From NCBI GenBank assembly GCA_021831685.1, contig JAKBMG010000144.1, positions 1 through 45,991 of the forward strand: a DNA stretch of 45,991 bases, written 5' to 3'. Below, one piece after another: positions 1-6,692 of the stretch. The notes beneath the pieces were generated by a model, which searched no databases, was not told the DNA's origin, and worked only from the letters and a program-made list of their open reading frames with translations. How positions within the stretch are numbered: the stretch's first letter is position 1; the number at the start of each line of letters is the position of its first letter. Source of the stretch: Bacteroidota bacterium. GTDB taxonomy: Bacteria; Bacteroidota; Ignavibacteria; Ignavibacteriales; Ignavibacteriaceae. A program made the translations under genes and the position numbers.

Positions 1-772
1 TTTTTAATTCGGAAATCTTTGATTGTATATTGCCGGAACGCATGATAGATTCGCCGACCAAAATTGCGTTTATATTTGAGCTTCGTAAAAAATCAATGTC
101 TTCTTTATTCTGAATTCCACTTTCCGAAACAAGTATTACTCCTTCGGGGATTAATCTGGATAGCCTTGTAGTTACACCTAAATCGACCTTAAAATCTTCC
201 AAATTCCGGTTATTTATTCCAATAATTTCATTTATCCCGAAATCAATTTTATCAAGCTGTTCTTCAGAATGAAGCTCAAGCAAGACCTCCATGCCGCATT
301 CATAAGCAGCCGAAGATAATTCTTTAATCTGCCCATTAGATAAAGCTTCCGCAATTAACAATATGATATCTGCACCATTGGCTTTGGCTTCTATGATTTG
401 AATTTCATCAATAATGAAATCTTTACGGAGAAGAGGAGACCGCTTAATTTTTGCGATGTCATTCAAGTATTGAATATTACCCTGGAAAAATTGCATATCT
501 GTTAAAATGGAAACAGCGTTTACCCCGGCTTCAAAATAAGATTCGGCAATTTGAAAATGATCAAAATCGGATTTGATAATTCCTTTTGATGGGCTTGCCT
601 TTTTTATCTCTGCAACGATCGAAATGTCTTTATTTTGCCTTACTTCATTTTTAAAGCTAAGAGATTTTGAATTAAAAAATTCTGAAGTACGAAACGAATC
701 TATTGAAGATTCTTTCTTCAATTTTCTAACTTCTTCTTTCTTAGTCTTTAATATTGTGTCTAAAAAATTCAA
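1..772 (-). CDS. trpC: Indole-3-glycerol-phosphate synthase, partial (3' end beyond window)
   Basis: This enzyme closes the indole ring from carboxyphenylamino-deoxyribulose phosphate in tryptophan synthesis. The minus-strand reading frame is open from a TTG at 772 to the left window edge, about 257 codons of a usual 260 or so. It shows the typical IGPS landmarks: an N-terminal DTILKTKKEEV segment, the phosphate/active-site strand VAEIKKASPSKG, the LLRKDFIIDEIQI loop, the GINNRNLEDF strand and VSESGI near the C-terminus. The TTG start follows the trpD stop by 14 bp, with a TAGGA ribosome site about 8 bp upstream. It is the last gene of trpEGDC visible here; trpF, trpB and trpA would be expected to the left but are outside the window. 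Confidence 0.95.
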   Translation of the reverse strand, partial: MNFLDTILKTKKEEVRKLKKESSIDSFRTSEFFNSKSLSFKNEVRQNKDISIVAEIKKASPSKGIIKSDFDHFQIAESYFEAGVNAVSILTDMQFFQGNIQYLNDIAKIKRSPLLRKDFIIDEIQIIEAKANGADIILLIAEALSNGQIKELSSAAYECGMEVLLELHSEEQLDKIDFGINEIIGINNRNLEDFKVDLGVTTRLSRLIPEGVILVSESGIQNKEDIDFLRSSNINAILVGESIMRSGNIQSKISELK

Positions 773-786
773 TCCTGCAAATCCTA

Positions 787-1812
787 TTAATTTGAAATTA
801 TTGTACTAAATTTTCTTAATTCATTAAGCTTACCTAATGCGGCTCCGCTTCTTATTGAGTCCTCTGCCGCATACTGGCACTCTTTCAAATCTTTGGAGAA
901 GTCGGCAGAATAAAGAGCCAAAGCAGCGTTGGCTGCCACTGTGTGATACGCTCCGTTCATTTTTTTATTCTCGAAAATATCTAAGATAATCCGGGCATTA
1001 TCCGCCGGAGTACCGCCTTTTATTGAACTAAAATTTATTTTAGGGTAGCCAAATGTCTCGTTAGAAATAAAATATGACTTTATCTCTTCTCCTTGATTGA
1101 ACTCATGAACCTCCGTAATATCACCAAGATAAATTTCATCATACTTTCCACTTCCGCACAAGAAGCAAACTTTTTTTAGGTCAAGATATTTAGCTGCCTC
1201 AGACATGGTCTTTGAAGCTCGAGAATCGAAAACACCAATCATTTGTTTTTTTACACCGGCAGGATTAGTCAAAGGTCCAAGCATGTTAAAAACAGTTTTG
1301 ATTCCTAATTCTTTTCTGACTGGCGCAGCAAATTTCATAGCCGGATGGTAATTCGGGGCAAACAAAAAAGCTATTCCAACTTCCCTTAATGCTTCTTCCG
1401 ACTTTTCTTTTGAGAGATTTATATTTATCTCCAGCTCTTGCAAAACATCGGCGCTGCCGCACTGACTTGAAATAGAACGGTTACCGTGTTTTGCCACTCT
1501 TACCCCGGCTCCAGCAACGGCAAAGGAAGTTGCTGTTGAAATATTAAAACTTCCGGAATTATCACCGCCCGTCCCGCAAACATCTGTAACATTCTCATCA
1601 TCGCAATTAACCTTGATGCTTTTTTCCTTCATGGCTTTAGCAAACCCAGCAATCTCTGTAGGAGATTCACCTTTTGATTTCAGTGCAATCAGAAATCCTG
1701 CAAGATGAGAGTTATTAACTTCTCCGCTCATAATCTCGCCCATTGCGGAATAAGATTCTTCCAATGTCAAATCCTCTTTTTCCATTACTTTTTGTAGATA
1801 TTCTTTTATCAT
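787..1812 (-). CDS. trpD: Anthranilate phosphoribosyltransferase
   Basis: It transfers phosphoribose from PRPP to anthranilate, the second step of the tryptophan branch. The 341-residue length fits the family. Visible motifs are the PRPP/glycine loop VCGTGGDNSGSFNIST near residue 80, the KHGNRSISSQCGSADVLQ segment, and GPLTNPA in the second half. The ATG at 1812 is preferred over a TTG four codons upstream because it overlaps the trpG stop in an ATGA tetranucleotide, which indicates translational coupling. It stands alone here and is not fused to trpG as in enteric bacteria. Confidence 0.96.
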   Translation of the reverse strand: MIKEYLQKVMEKEDLTLEESYSAMGEIMSGEVNNSHLAGFLIALKSKGESPTEIAGFAKAMKEKSIKVNCDDENVTDVCGTGGDNSGSFNISTATSFAVAGAGVRVAKHGNRSISSQCGSADVLQELEININLSKEKSEEALREVGIAFLFAPNYHPAMKFAAPVRKELGIKTVFNMLGPLTNPAGVKKQMIGVFDSRASKTMSEAAKYLDLKKVCFLCGSGKYDEIYLGDITEVHEFNQGEEIKSYFISNETFGYPKINFSSIKGGTPADNARIILDIFENKKMNGAYHTVAANAALALYSADFSKDLKECQYAAEDSIRSGAALGKLNELRKFSTIISN

Positions 1813-2375
1813 AATGCCAACCAATTTTTGATTATGTTACTTCCTTCGTTAGTTAAAAATGATTCCGGATGAAATTGAATACCTTCCACAGGGTACTCTT
1901 TATGCCTTATACCCATAACTATTCCGTCTTCACTCTCTGCTGAAATTTCCAAAGACTGTGGCAAAGATTCTTTGTCGATAATTAGTGAATGATATCGTGT
2001 AGCTTCAAAATTTTGTGAAATATTTTTGAAAATCGTCCTACCATCATGCTTTATACTTGAAGTCTTTCCGTGCATTAACTTTGGAGCCTTTATAACCGAT
2101 CCGCCGTAAATATATCCGATAGCTTGATGCCCTAAACAAACCCCCAGAACAGGTACATTCTTACCGAATTTATATATTGCATTAAGAGACATGTTCGATT
2201 GCTCAGGTCTTCCGGGACCTGGTGAGATTAAAATTTTATCAGGATGAATTTCGGAAATTGCCTCTTCATCGATCTCATCATTTCTTTTAATGACGATTTC
2301 ATTCTTAAATGCTCCGATTAGCTGTACAAGATTGTACGTAAACGAATCATAGTTATCAATCACCAATATTTTCAT
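1809..2375 (-). CDS. trpG: Anthranilate synthase component II (glutamine amidotransferase)
   Basis: It is the class I glutaminase subunit that supplies ammonia to TrpE for anthranilate formation. At 188 residues it is a standard standalone amidotransferase. The oxyanion PGPGRPEQ stretch is visible, as is the nucleophile elbow GVCLGHQAIGY with its cysteine, and the C-terminal catalytic His-Glu in QFHPES. The start overlaps the 3' end of trpE by 20 bp and is preceded by a GGAGG site inside trpE. PabA has the same fold and often serves both pathways. The position between trpE and trpD makes TrpG the main role, although dual use with a distant PabB cannot be excluded. Confidence 0.95.
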   Translation of the reverse strand: MKILVIDNYDSFTYNLVQLIGAFKNEIVIKRNDEIDEEAISEIHPDKILISPGPGRPEQSNMSLNAIYKFGKNVPVLGVCLGHQAIGYIYGGSVIKAPKLMHGKTSSIKHDGRTIFKNISQNFEATRYHSLIIDKESLPQSLEISAESEDGIVMGIRHKEYPVEGIQFHPESFLTNEGSNIIKNWLAL

Positions 2376-3831
2376 CTATAACCTCCGCATATTTAAGAGC
2401 ATTAACCATTGCCGCCGATTTGTTCCTAATCTCTTTTGCTTCAAGTTGCGGAACGCTGTCTGCAACTATTCCGGCGCCAGCCTGCCAGTATATCGTATTC
2501 AATTTTGAATATAGTGTTCTGATAGTAATGCACATATCAAGATTACCTGAAAAATCAAAATAGCCTACGGCACCCGCATAGACATTGCGCTGTTGTTTCT
2601 CATAATTATCAATTAATTGTATTGCTCTGATTTTAGGCGCTCCGGATACTGTACCGGCCGGAAAACAGGACATTAATGCATCTACAGAATCCTTACCCTC
2701 AGCCAAAATTCCTTCTACCTTAGATACCATATGCATTACGTGAGAATACTTTAGAACTTTCATTTTTTCGGTAACCTTAATAGTACCGTATTCGCAAACT
2801 CTACCGAGATCATTTCTACCTAAATCGACAAGCATAGAATGTTCTGCAAGTTCTTTCGGATCATTCAATAAATCATTTTCGAGAATCAAATCCTCTTCAG
2901 CCGACTTACCGCGTTTTCTTGTCCCTGCAATCGGAAGAGTCTGTACTTTTTTATCCTTAACTTTTACCAAATCTTCCGGAGATGTGCCTATAATTGAGAA
3001 ATCACTTTCAAACTCTAAATAATACATGTAAGGCGAAGGATTAATAATTCTTAAAGCCCTGTAGACATTCAATAAGTCGCCGTCAAATTTTGATGAAAAT
3101 CTTTTTGAAAGGACGATCTGGAAAATATCTCCTTCGATGATATCCTTTTTTCCCGATTCCACTTGCTGGTAAAATTCATTTGGGTCAAAGTTTTCGTTAA
3201 TTTCTCCTTGAAGTGTAAAATTTGAGATGTATTCGACAGGTCTTTTTAATTCATTACGAAGCTGCAATAAATTTTGCTTTGCAGTATGATAAGATTTTTC
3301 AATATCTGTTTTATCATCAATTTTAACGTTTGATATTAAGATGATTTGATGTTTATAATGATCGAAAGCGAGAATAGTATTATAAATTCCGAAAATAGAG
3401 TCGGGATTTTCCGAATCGTTGTTGTTGAAATTAATTACTTTTTCAATCAGTGACACATTTTCGTAACCAAGATAACCAACTATGCCTCCAGTAAAATCAG
3501 GCAGTCCATCAATCTTTGGTTGATTATATTTTTTAATTTCTTCTCTGATAAATTCAAAAATTGATTTGTTAGTCTTAGAAACGATACCATCTGACTTCTC
3601 GACGATATTAGCTCCTTTATTCGCAATAATCCTCTCAGGATTTTTACCGATAAAGGAATACCGCGCCATCTTAGTAGAGCCTTCAACAGATTCTAATAGA
3701 AAACTTTGCTTGCCTTTTTCTCTTATTTTTAAATAAGCAAGAACTGGAGTAAGCAAATCAGCCGTAATTACTTCGTAAACCGGTATCAAATTATAAGATT
3801 TAGATAATTCTAAAAATTTTTCATATTTCAT
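2356..3831 (-). CDS. trpE: Anthranilate synthase component I
   Basis: It converts chorismate to anthranilate with ammonia delivered by TrpG and is the feedback-controlled entry enzyme. The protein is 491 residues from the ATG at 3831. The N-terminal lobe has the LLES motif (about residues 45-48) that forms the tryptophan inhibition site. The C-terminal chorismate-binding domain shows the IAGTRKRG, DLGRNDLGRV, CFPAGTVSGAPKIRA and YAGAVGYF landmarks. An in-frame TTG lies six codons upstream at 3849, but it falls in the U-tract of the attenuator, so the ATG is the likelier start. The gene follows the leader peptide and terminator hairpin, so its transcription is probably set by attenuation as well as by allosteric inhibition. 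Confidence 0.96.
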   Translation of the reverse strand: MKYEKFLELSKSYNLIPVYEVITADLLTPVLAYLKIREKGKQSFLLESVEGSTKMARYSFIGKNPERIIANKGANIVEKSDGIVSKTNKSIFEFIREEIKKYNQPKIDGLPDFTGGIVGYLGYENVSLIEKVINFNNNDSENPDSIFGIYNTILAFDHYKHQIILISNVKIDDKTDIEKSYHTAKQNLLQLRNELKRPVEYISNFTLQGEINENFDPNEFYQQVESGKKDIIEGDIFQIVLSKRFSSKFDGDLLNVYRALRIINPSPYMYYLEFESDFSIIGTSPEDLVKVKDKKVQTLPIAGTRKRGKSAEEDLILENDLLNDPKELAEHSMLVDLGRNDLGRVCEYGTIKVTEKMKVLKYSHVMHMVSKVEGILAEGKDSVDALMSCFPAGTVSGAPKIRAIQLIDNYEKQQRNVYAGAVGYFDFSGNLDMCITIRTLYSKLNTIYWQAGAGIVADSVPQLEAKEIRNKSAAMVNALKYAEVIDENIGD

Positions 3832-3844
3832 ATTGCCGCCATAA

Positions 3845-3882
3845 AACAAAAAAACCCTTCCCAGTTGGACTGAGAAGGGTTT
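3845..3882 (-). terminator. trp operon attenuator (intrinsic terminator)
   Basis: Read on the minus strand, a perfectly paired stem of 14 base pairs (one G-U) with a 3-nt CCA loop, arms starting AAACCCTTCTCAGT, is followed at once by a T-rich run. It ends 21 bp before the trpE ATG and starts 26 bp after the leader-peptide stop, where a transcription attenuator should be. The 3' arm contains ACTGGG (3860-3865), complementary to CCCAGT at the end of the leader ORF (3910-3915). This is a possible antiterminator pairing that would open the terminator. Confidence 0.88.
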
Positions 3883-3907
3883 ATAATTATAAATATTTAT
3901 CTCAAAA

Positions 3908-4000
3908 TCACTGGGTCATATTGTTAGGCATATTAAACCACCACCAAAAATTTGGTCTAAAATAAAAATTGCTAAAATATGTGCCAGTGATTTTTTTCAT
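3908..4000 (-). CDS. trpL: trp leader peptide with three tandem Trp codons
   Basis: This is a 30-codon ORF beginning with ATG (minus strand, 4000), rich in aromatic codons, with three consecutive TGG codons at positions 19-21 in the context NFWWWFN, ending TGA at 3908. It lies between the promoter and the terminator that precedes trpE, the arrangement of a ribosome-mediated attenuator. An 11-bp perfect complementarity links its codons 2-6 (3984-3994) to its stop-codon region (3904-3914). This could sequester the antiterminator segment when the leader is not translated. The function is inferred from position and composition. The start codon lies only about 13 bp from the -7 box, so the 5' untranslated stretch is very short. 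Confidence 0.87.
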   Translation of the reverse strand: MKKITGTYFSNFYFRPNFWWWFNMPNNMTQ

Positions 4001-4012
4001 AATTTCTTAACG

Positions 4013-4042
4013 CAAATATACGACACAATTTTTCTTTGTCAA
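4013..4042 (-). promoter_or_regulatory. Promoter of the trp operon
   Basis: On the minus strand TTGACA (4042-4037) is followed after 16 bp by TATATTTG (4020-4013), which fits both the general -35/-10 pattern and the Bacteroidota TAnnTTTG -7 box. It lies immediately upstream of the leader peptide ATG at 4000. The predicted transcript start is around 4005-4008. Confidence 0.75.
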
Positions 4043-4171
4043 GTGAAAAATATCATTTTATTGGAAAAAACTTTCCAAATCACTTCTTTCTAGGATACCG
4101 TACTAAACATTTAATACCCCACTCTGATAAAGTTATCACCATTAAAATTGTCCTCATAGATATGCTTACCA

Positions 4172-4208
4172 GGATTTCTCACCGGCTAAAGCCGGATTCG
4201 AAATGACA
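4172..4208. repeat. Dispersed 37-bp repeat with internal hairpin, copy A
   Basis: This 37-bp stretch recurs without mismatch in inverted orientation at 24707-24743. It contains the hairpin CCGGCTAAAGCCGG (5-bp stem, 4-nt loop) and ends in ATGACA. Both copies lie in long gaps between genes, suggesting a REP-like or miniature mobile element rather than a site tied to one gene. Confidence 0.75.
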
Positions 4209-4257
4209 ATTATTTTCGTGTCATATCGAAGGAGCTTGCGACTGAGATATCCCATGG

Positions 4258-4396
4258 TTACTATAGTATTGCCGTTTAAATCTTTGTTTTCTATGTCAAG
4301 ATATTTTTTATGATAAATTTCATTGCGTTTCATTCAAAATTCATCCGCCGCGGCGGATTCATAATTCAAAATTGCGGCTTGCCGTGCTATGGCATT
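4258..4396. repeat. Dispersed intergenic repeat with embedded palindrome, copy A
   Basis: Two blocks here recur between comF and the VWA gene (9044-9150): a roughly 45-bp block reading TATAGTATTGCCGTTTAA then TATGTCAAGATATTT, and a block ATTGCGGCTTGCCG followed by GCTATG. Between the blocks sits a perfect 16-bp palindrome ATCCGCCGCGGCGGAT (4343-4358), flanked by direct ATTCAAAATT repeats at 4332 and 4364, as if it had been inserted. No coding potential was recognised. Confidence 0.6.
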
Positions 4397-4547
4397 TCTA
4401 TTTCTTTCTTGACTAACATATTACAATTTAATACGTTTGATATATTAAAACATTAGTTCTTTTTCTCTGCATTTTATAACTTTATAGCTGATATGTACTA
4501 ATTCTTCCAAACCGCTCAAAGAAGAGAAAGCAAATCAACACTAAATT

Positions 4548-4591
4548 CTGAATGCACTCTGAATACACTCTGAATACACTCTGAATACACT
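4548..4591. repeat. Tandem repeat, four 11-bp units
   Basis: There are four contiguous units of CTGAATACACT, the first with one mismatch (CTGAATGCACT). They lie in the gene-free stretch between the trp promoter and panD. There are no spacers, so this is not a CRISPR; it looks like a slippage-prone minisatellite. Confidence 0.85.
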
Positions 4592-4716
4592 TCTCATGCC
4601 CTTATCTTGTACTGATCTCTCTATTAACTTCTATTCTTCCCATTCCCAAGCTATAGAAATTTTCTCATAAGAGCTTAAGGAGAGTCAAAAACACCCTTTT
4701 TGCAATAATTCATTCC

Positions 4717-4748
4717 TTGAAACTGTGAGGCGAAACTAAGTATATTTG
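4717..4748 (+). promoter_or_regulatory. Probable panD promoter
   Basis: TTGAAA at 4717 and TATATTTG at 4741 form a -33/-7 pair of the Bacteroidota type, with 24 bp between the first bases of the boxes. It lies 21 bp before the panD ATG, and the same spacing is seen in front of manA. The rest of 4043-4716 contains repeats and no gene that I can support. Confidence 0.6.
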
Positions 4749-4769
4749 TAATAAAAAAATTAGGCAGTA

Positions 4770-5126
4770 ATGACCCGAGAAATGTTCAAATCAAAAATTC
4801 ACCGTGCTACGGTAACGATGGCAGAACTTTATTACGAAGGCAGTATAACAATTGATAAAGATTTGCTTTCAACGGCTGATATATTACAGTTTGAAAAAGT
4901 ACAGGTGGTGAATGTAAATAATGGAAACAGATTCGAGACTTATACACTTGAAGGTCCCGCAGGAAGCGGTATGATATGTCTCAACGGACCTGCTGCAAGG
5001 CTTGGTGCTGTCGGAGATGAAGTAATAATCATTACCTATTCTGAAATGACCCAAGAAGAAGCAAAAAAACATAAACCAAAGATTGTTTTAGTCGATAAAC
5101 AAAATAAGGTTACTAAAATTTTGTAA
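4770..5126 (+). CDS. panD: Aspartate 1-decarboxylase proenzyme
   Basis: It makes beta-alanine from aspartate for pantothenate and coenzyme A. The protein is 118 residues, close to the family norm. The self-processing site is the Gly24-Ser25 bond in YEGSITID, which generates the pyruvoyl cofactor on the new N-terminus of the alpha chain. Other conserved positions are visible: Lys9 and His11 in KSKIHRATV, Arg54 and Tyr58 in NRFETY, and the [15 protein letters not shown] segment. The ATG has an AGG site just upstream. It appears monocistronic; no panB or panC lies nearby. Confidence 0.96.
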   Translation: MTREMFKSKIHRATVTMAELYYEGSITIDKDLLSTADILQFEKVQVVNVNNGNRFETYTLEGPAGSGMICLNGPAARLGAVGDEVIIITYSEMTQEEAKKHKPKIVLVDKQNKVTKIL

Positions 5127-5217
5127 TCCAAATAACAAGACTCCAATTGAACAAGTATTTTCATTGATTTTATTATATGAATTATTTAAACTTCATAGAA
5201 AATTTTTAGGTATTAAG

Positions 5218-5709
5218 ATGAAAAAGATGTTTTTGATATTATTCGTTGGGTTAACAATGACAGCGTTTGCTCAATTTAAGGACTCAGGGCTTCCGACACC
5301 AGATGTTAGAGAAGGAATGATTAATAATAATAACAATTCTTTATTCGGATTTCTAAATTCTAATGATTTTCAGATGAAACAATCCTATAGCATGTCCTAT
5401 TCTTCATTTGGCGGACAAGGCTTGGCATTAGGTGTATATACAAATAATATGTCATATCAGTTTAATAAAAATTTAAATTTACAGCTTGAGGCAAGTGTAG
5501 TAAATGCTCCATATAGCACTCTGGGAAAAAGTTTTCAGAATAGCATAAACGGGATATATCTTAACAGAGTAGCTTTGAATTATCAACCATGGAAAGATGT
5601 TTCAATCTCGATTCAATATAATCATATTCCTTACGGCTATTATTCACCCTATTCCATGTACGGCGGTTACGGCAATGGCTGGTATAATGATTTTGGCTTT
5701 TCGAGGTAA
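5218..5709 (+). CDS. Exported protein of unknown function
   Basis: I do not recognise a family. From the ATG at 5218 the 163-residue product begins with a clear signal peptide (MKKMFLILFVGLTMTAFAQ, cleavage likely after AFA). The mature part has alternating polar and aromatic strands and a Tyr/Gly-rich end (PYSMYGGYGNGWYNDFG). This would suit a small outer-membrane or periplasmic beta-structured protein. The frame is open 18 codons further upstream, but that extension would bury the signal peptide, so the later start is preferred. It lies 91 bp after panD and 39 bp before the LytR_C gene, perhaps in one transcript. Confidence 0.7.
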   Translation: MKKMFLILFVGLTMTAFAQFKDSGLPTPDVREGMINNNNNSLFGFLNSNDFQMKQSYSMSYSSFGGQGLALGVYTNNMSYQFNKNLNLQLEASVVNAPYSTLGKSFQNSINGIYLNRVALNYQPWKDVSISIQYNHIPYGYYSPYSMYGGYGNGWYNDFGFSR

Positions 5710-5748
5710 GACTTATCTTAAAAGAATATTGCAGGATAATTTTAACAA

Positions 5749-6237
5749 GTGAATGAAAAACACCGACCGGACAAAGCTTCACTTAATTATAAGTTAAAAG
5801 ATTCGACTTCCAACCTGTTTACCAATATTATACTCGTTTTTCTGGGGATTATAATAATATTTCTTGGATATTCATTGTTCCATAAACTTCAAGGGGCAAG
5901 AAGCAATGAGATAGATAAAATAAACTCCCAAAAAACTTCTTCAATTATTCAGGTAGAGGTATTGAACGGATGCGGTGTACCGGGAGCCGCGGATAACTTT
6001 ACCTCATTTCTGCGTAAGAATAACTTTGATGTTGTCCAAATTGGAAATTATATTTCATTTGACGTTGAAAAAACATTAGTAATAGACCGGATGGGCAACA
6101 CGGCAAACGCTATAAAAATAGCCGATGCCCTTGGAATTGACAGGAAAAACATAATACAACAAATAAACAAAAATTATTTTCTCGATGCTTCAATAGTAAT
6201 CGGAAAAGATTTTGACACCTTAAAACCAAATCAATAA
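5749..6237 (+). CDS. LytR C-terminal domain membrane protein
   Basis: The 162-residue protein has a short cytoplasmic N-terminus, one transmembrane segment at about residues 23-45 (FTNIILVFLGIIIIFLGYSL) and an extracytoplasmic domain. That domain matches the LytR_C (LytR/CpsA/Psr C-terminal) pattern, beginning VEVLNGCGVPGAADNF and ending with DASIVIGKDF. Such domains are thought to act at the cell wall or envelope; no enzymatic LCP domain is present. GTG at 5749 is the start. It lies directly before rsfS (11 bp), an order common in this phylum, but the functional link is unclear. Confidence 0.8.
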   Translation: MNEKHRPDKASLNYKLKDSTSNLFTNIILVFLGIIIIFLGYSLFHKLQGARSNEIDKINSQKTSSIIQVEVLNGCGVPGAADNFTSFLRKNNFDVVQIGNYISFDVEKTLVIDRMGNTANAIKIADALGIDRKNIIQQINKNYFLDASIVIGKDFDTLKPNQ

Positions 6238-6248
6238 GGCAAAAAAAA

Positions 6249-6647
6249 TTGAATTCAACACAACTTTCAAAAAAAATCACAAACCTGATCTTCGAAAAAA
6301 AAGGGTATGATGTAAAAATCCTCGATCTCCGGAAATTAACAACCATGACCGATTATTTTGTTATATGCAGCGCTGATTCCGATACCCAGGTTAAAGCTAT
6401 AGCAGATGAAGTCGATAAAAGCTTAAGAGATGAAGGAATAAAAAATTGGCATAAGGAAGGCTATCAGGCTCTGAGCTGGGTATTGATAGATTACGTTGAT
6501 GTAATTGTACACGTATTTAAAAAAGAAGCCAGAGAATTTTATAATTTGGAAAAGCTTTGGGGTGATGCGCCATTAAAAGAAGTAACTGACCCGGCACTTA
6601 AACCACCTGTTAAAAGAAAACCGAGAACGGTTAAAAAACAAGAATAA
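6249..6647 (+). CDS. rsfS: Ribosomal silencing factor RsfS
   Basis: This is an Iojap/RsfS family protein that binds ribosomal protein uL14 and blocks 50S-30S joining when nutrients are low. The 132-residue product carries the family core: LDLRKLTTMTDYFVICSADSDTQVKAIADEV, then WHKEGYQALSWVLIDYVDVIVHVF and the closing FYNLEKLWGDAP. A basic tail (PPVKRKPRTVKKQE) extends past the usual end. The TTG start is preceded by AAGG at 6236-6239. It sits between the LytR_C gene and argS and is probably co-transcribed with them. Confidence 0.93.
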   Translation: MNSTQLSKKITNLIFEKKGYDVKILDLRKLTTMTDYFVICSADSDTQVKAIADEVDKSLRDEGIKNWHKEGYQALSWVLIDYVDVIVHVFKKEAREFYNLEKLWGDAPLKEVTDPALKPPVKRKPRTVKKQE

Positions 6648-6692
6648 CCTTCGACTGCTCCTTATTTCTTAACAATAAAACCGGAAAAAATT

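Noticed and set aside
4172-4208. TTCGAA-containing hairpin considered as a tRNA T-arm.
   Set aside because: No acceptor stem, D-arm or anticodon arm can be built around it, and the same element recurs in another intergenic gap.
4548-4591. Tandem repeats considered as a CRISPR array.
   Set aside because: The units are 11 bp and directly adjacent without spacers, and no cas gene is in the window.
5164-5217. Longer N-terminus for the exported protein.
   Set aside because: It would place 18 residues in front of a textbook signal peptide; the ATG at 5218 is a better start.
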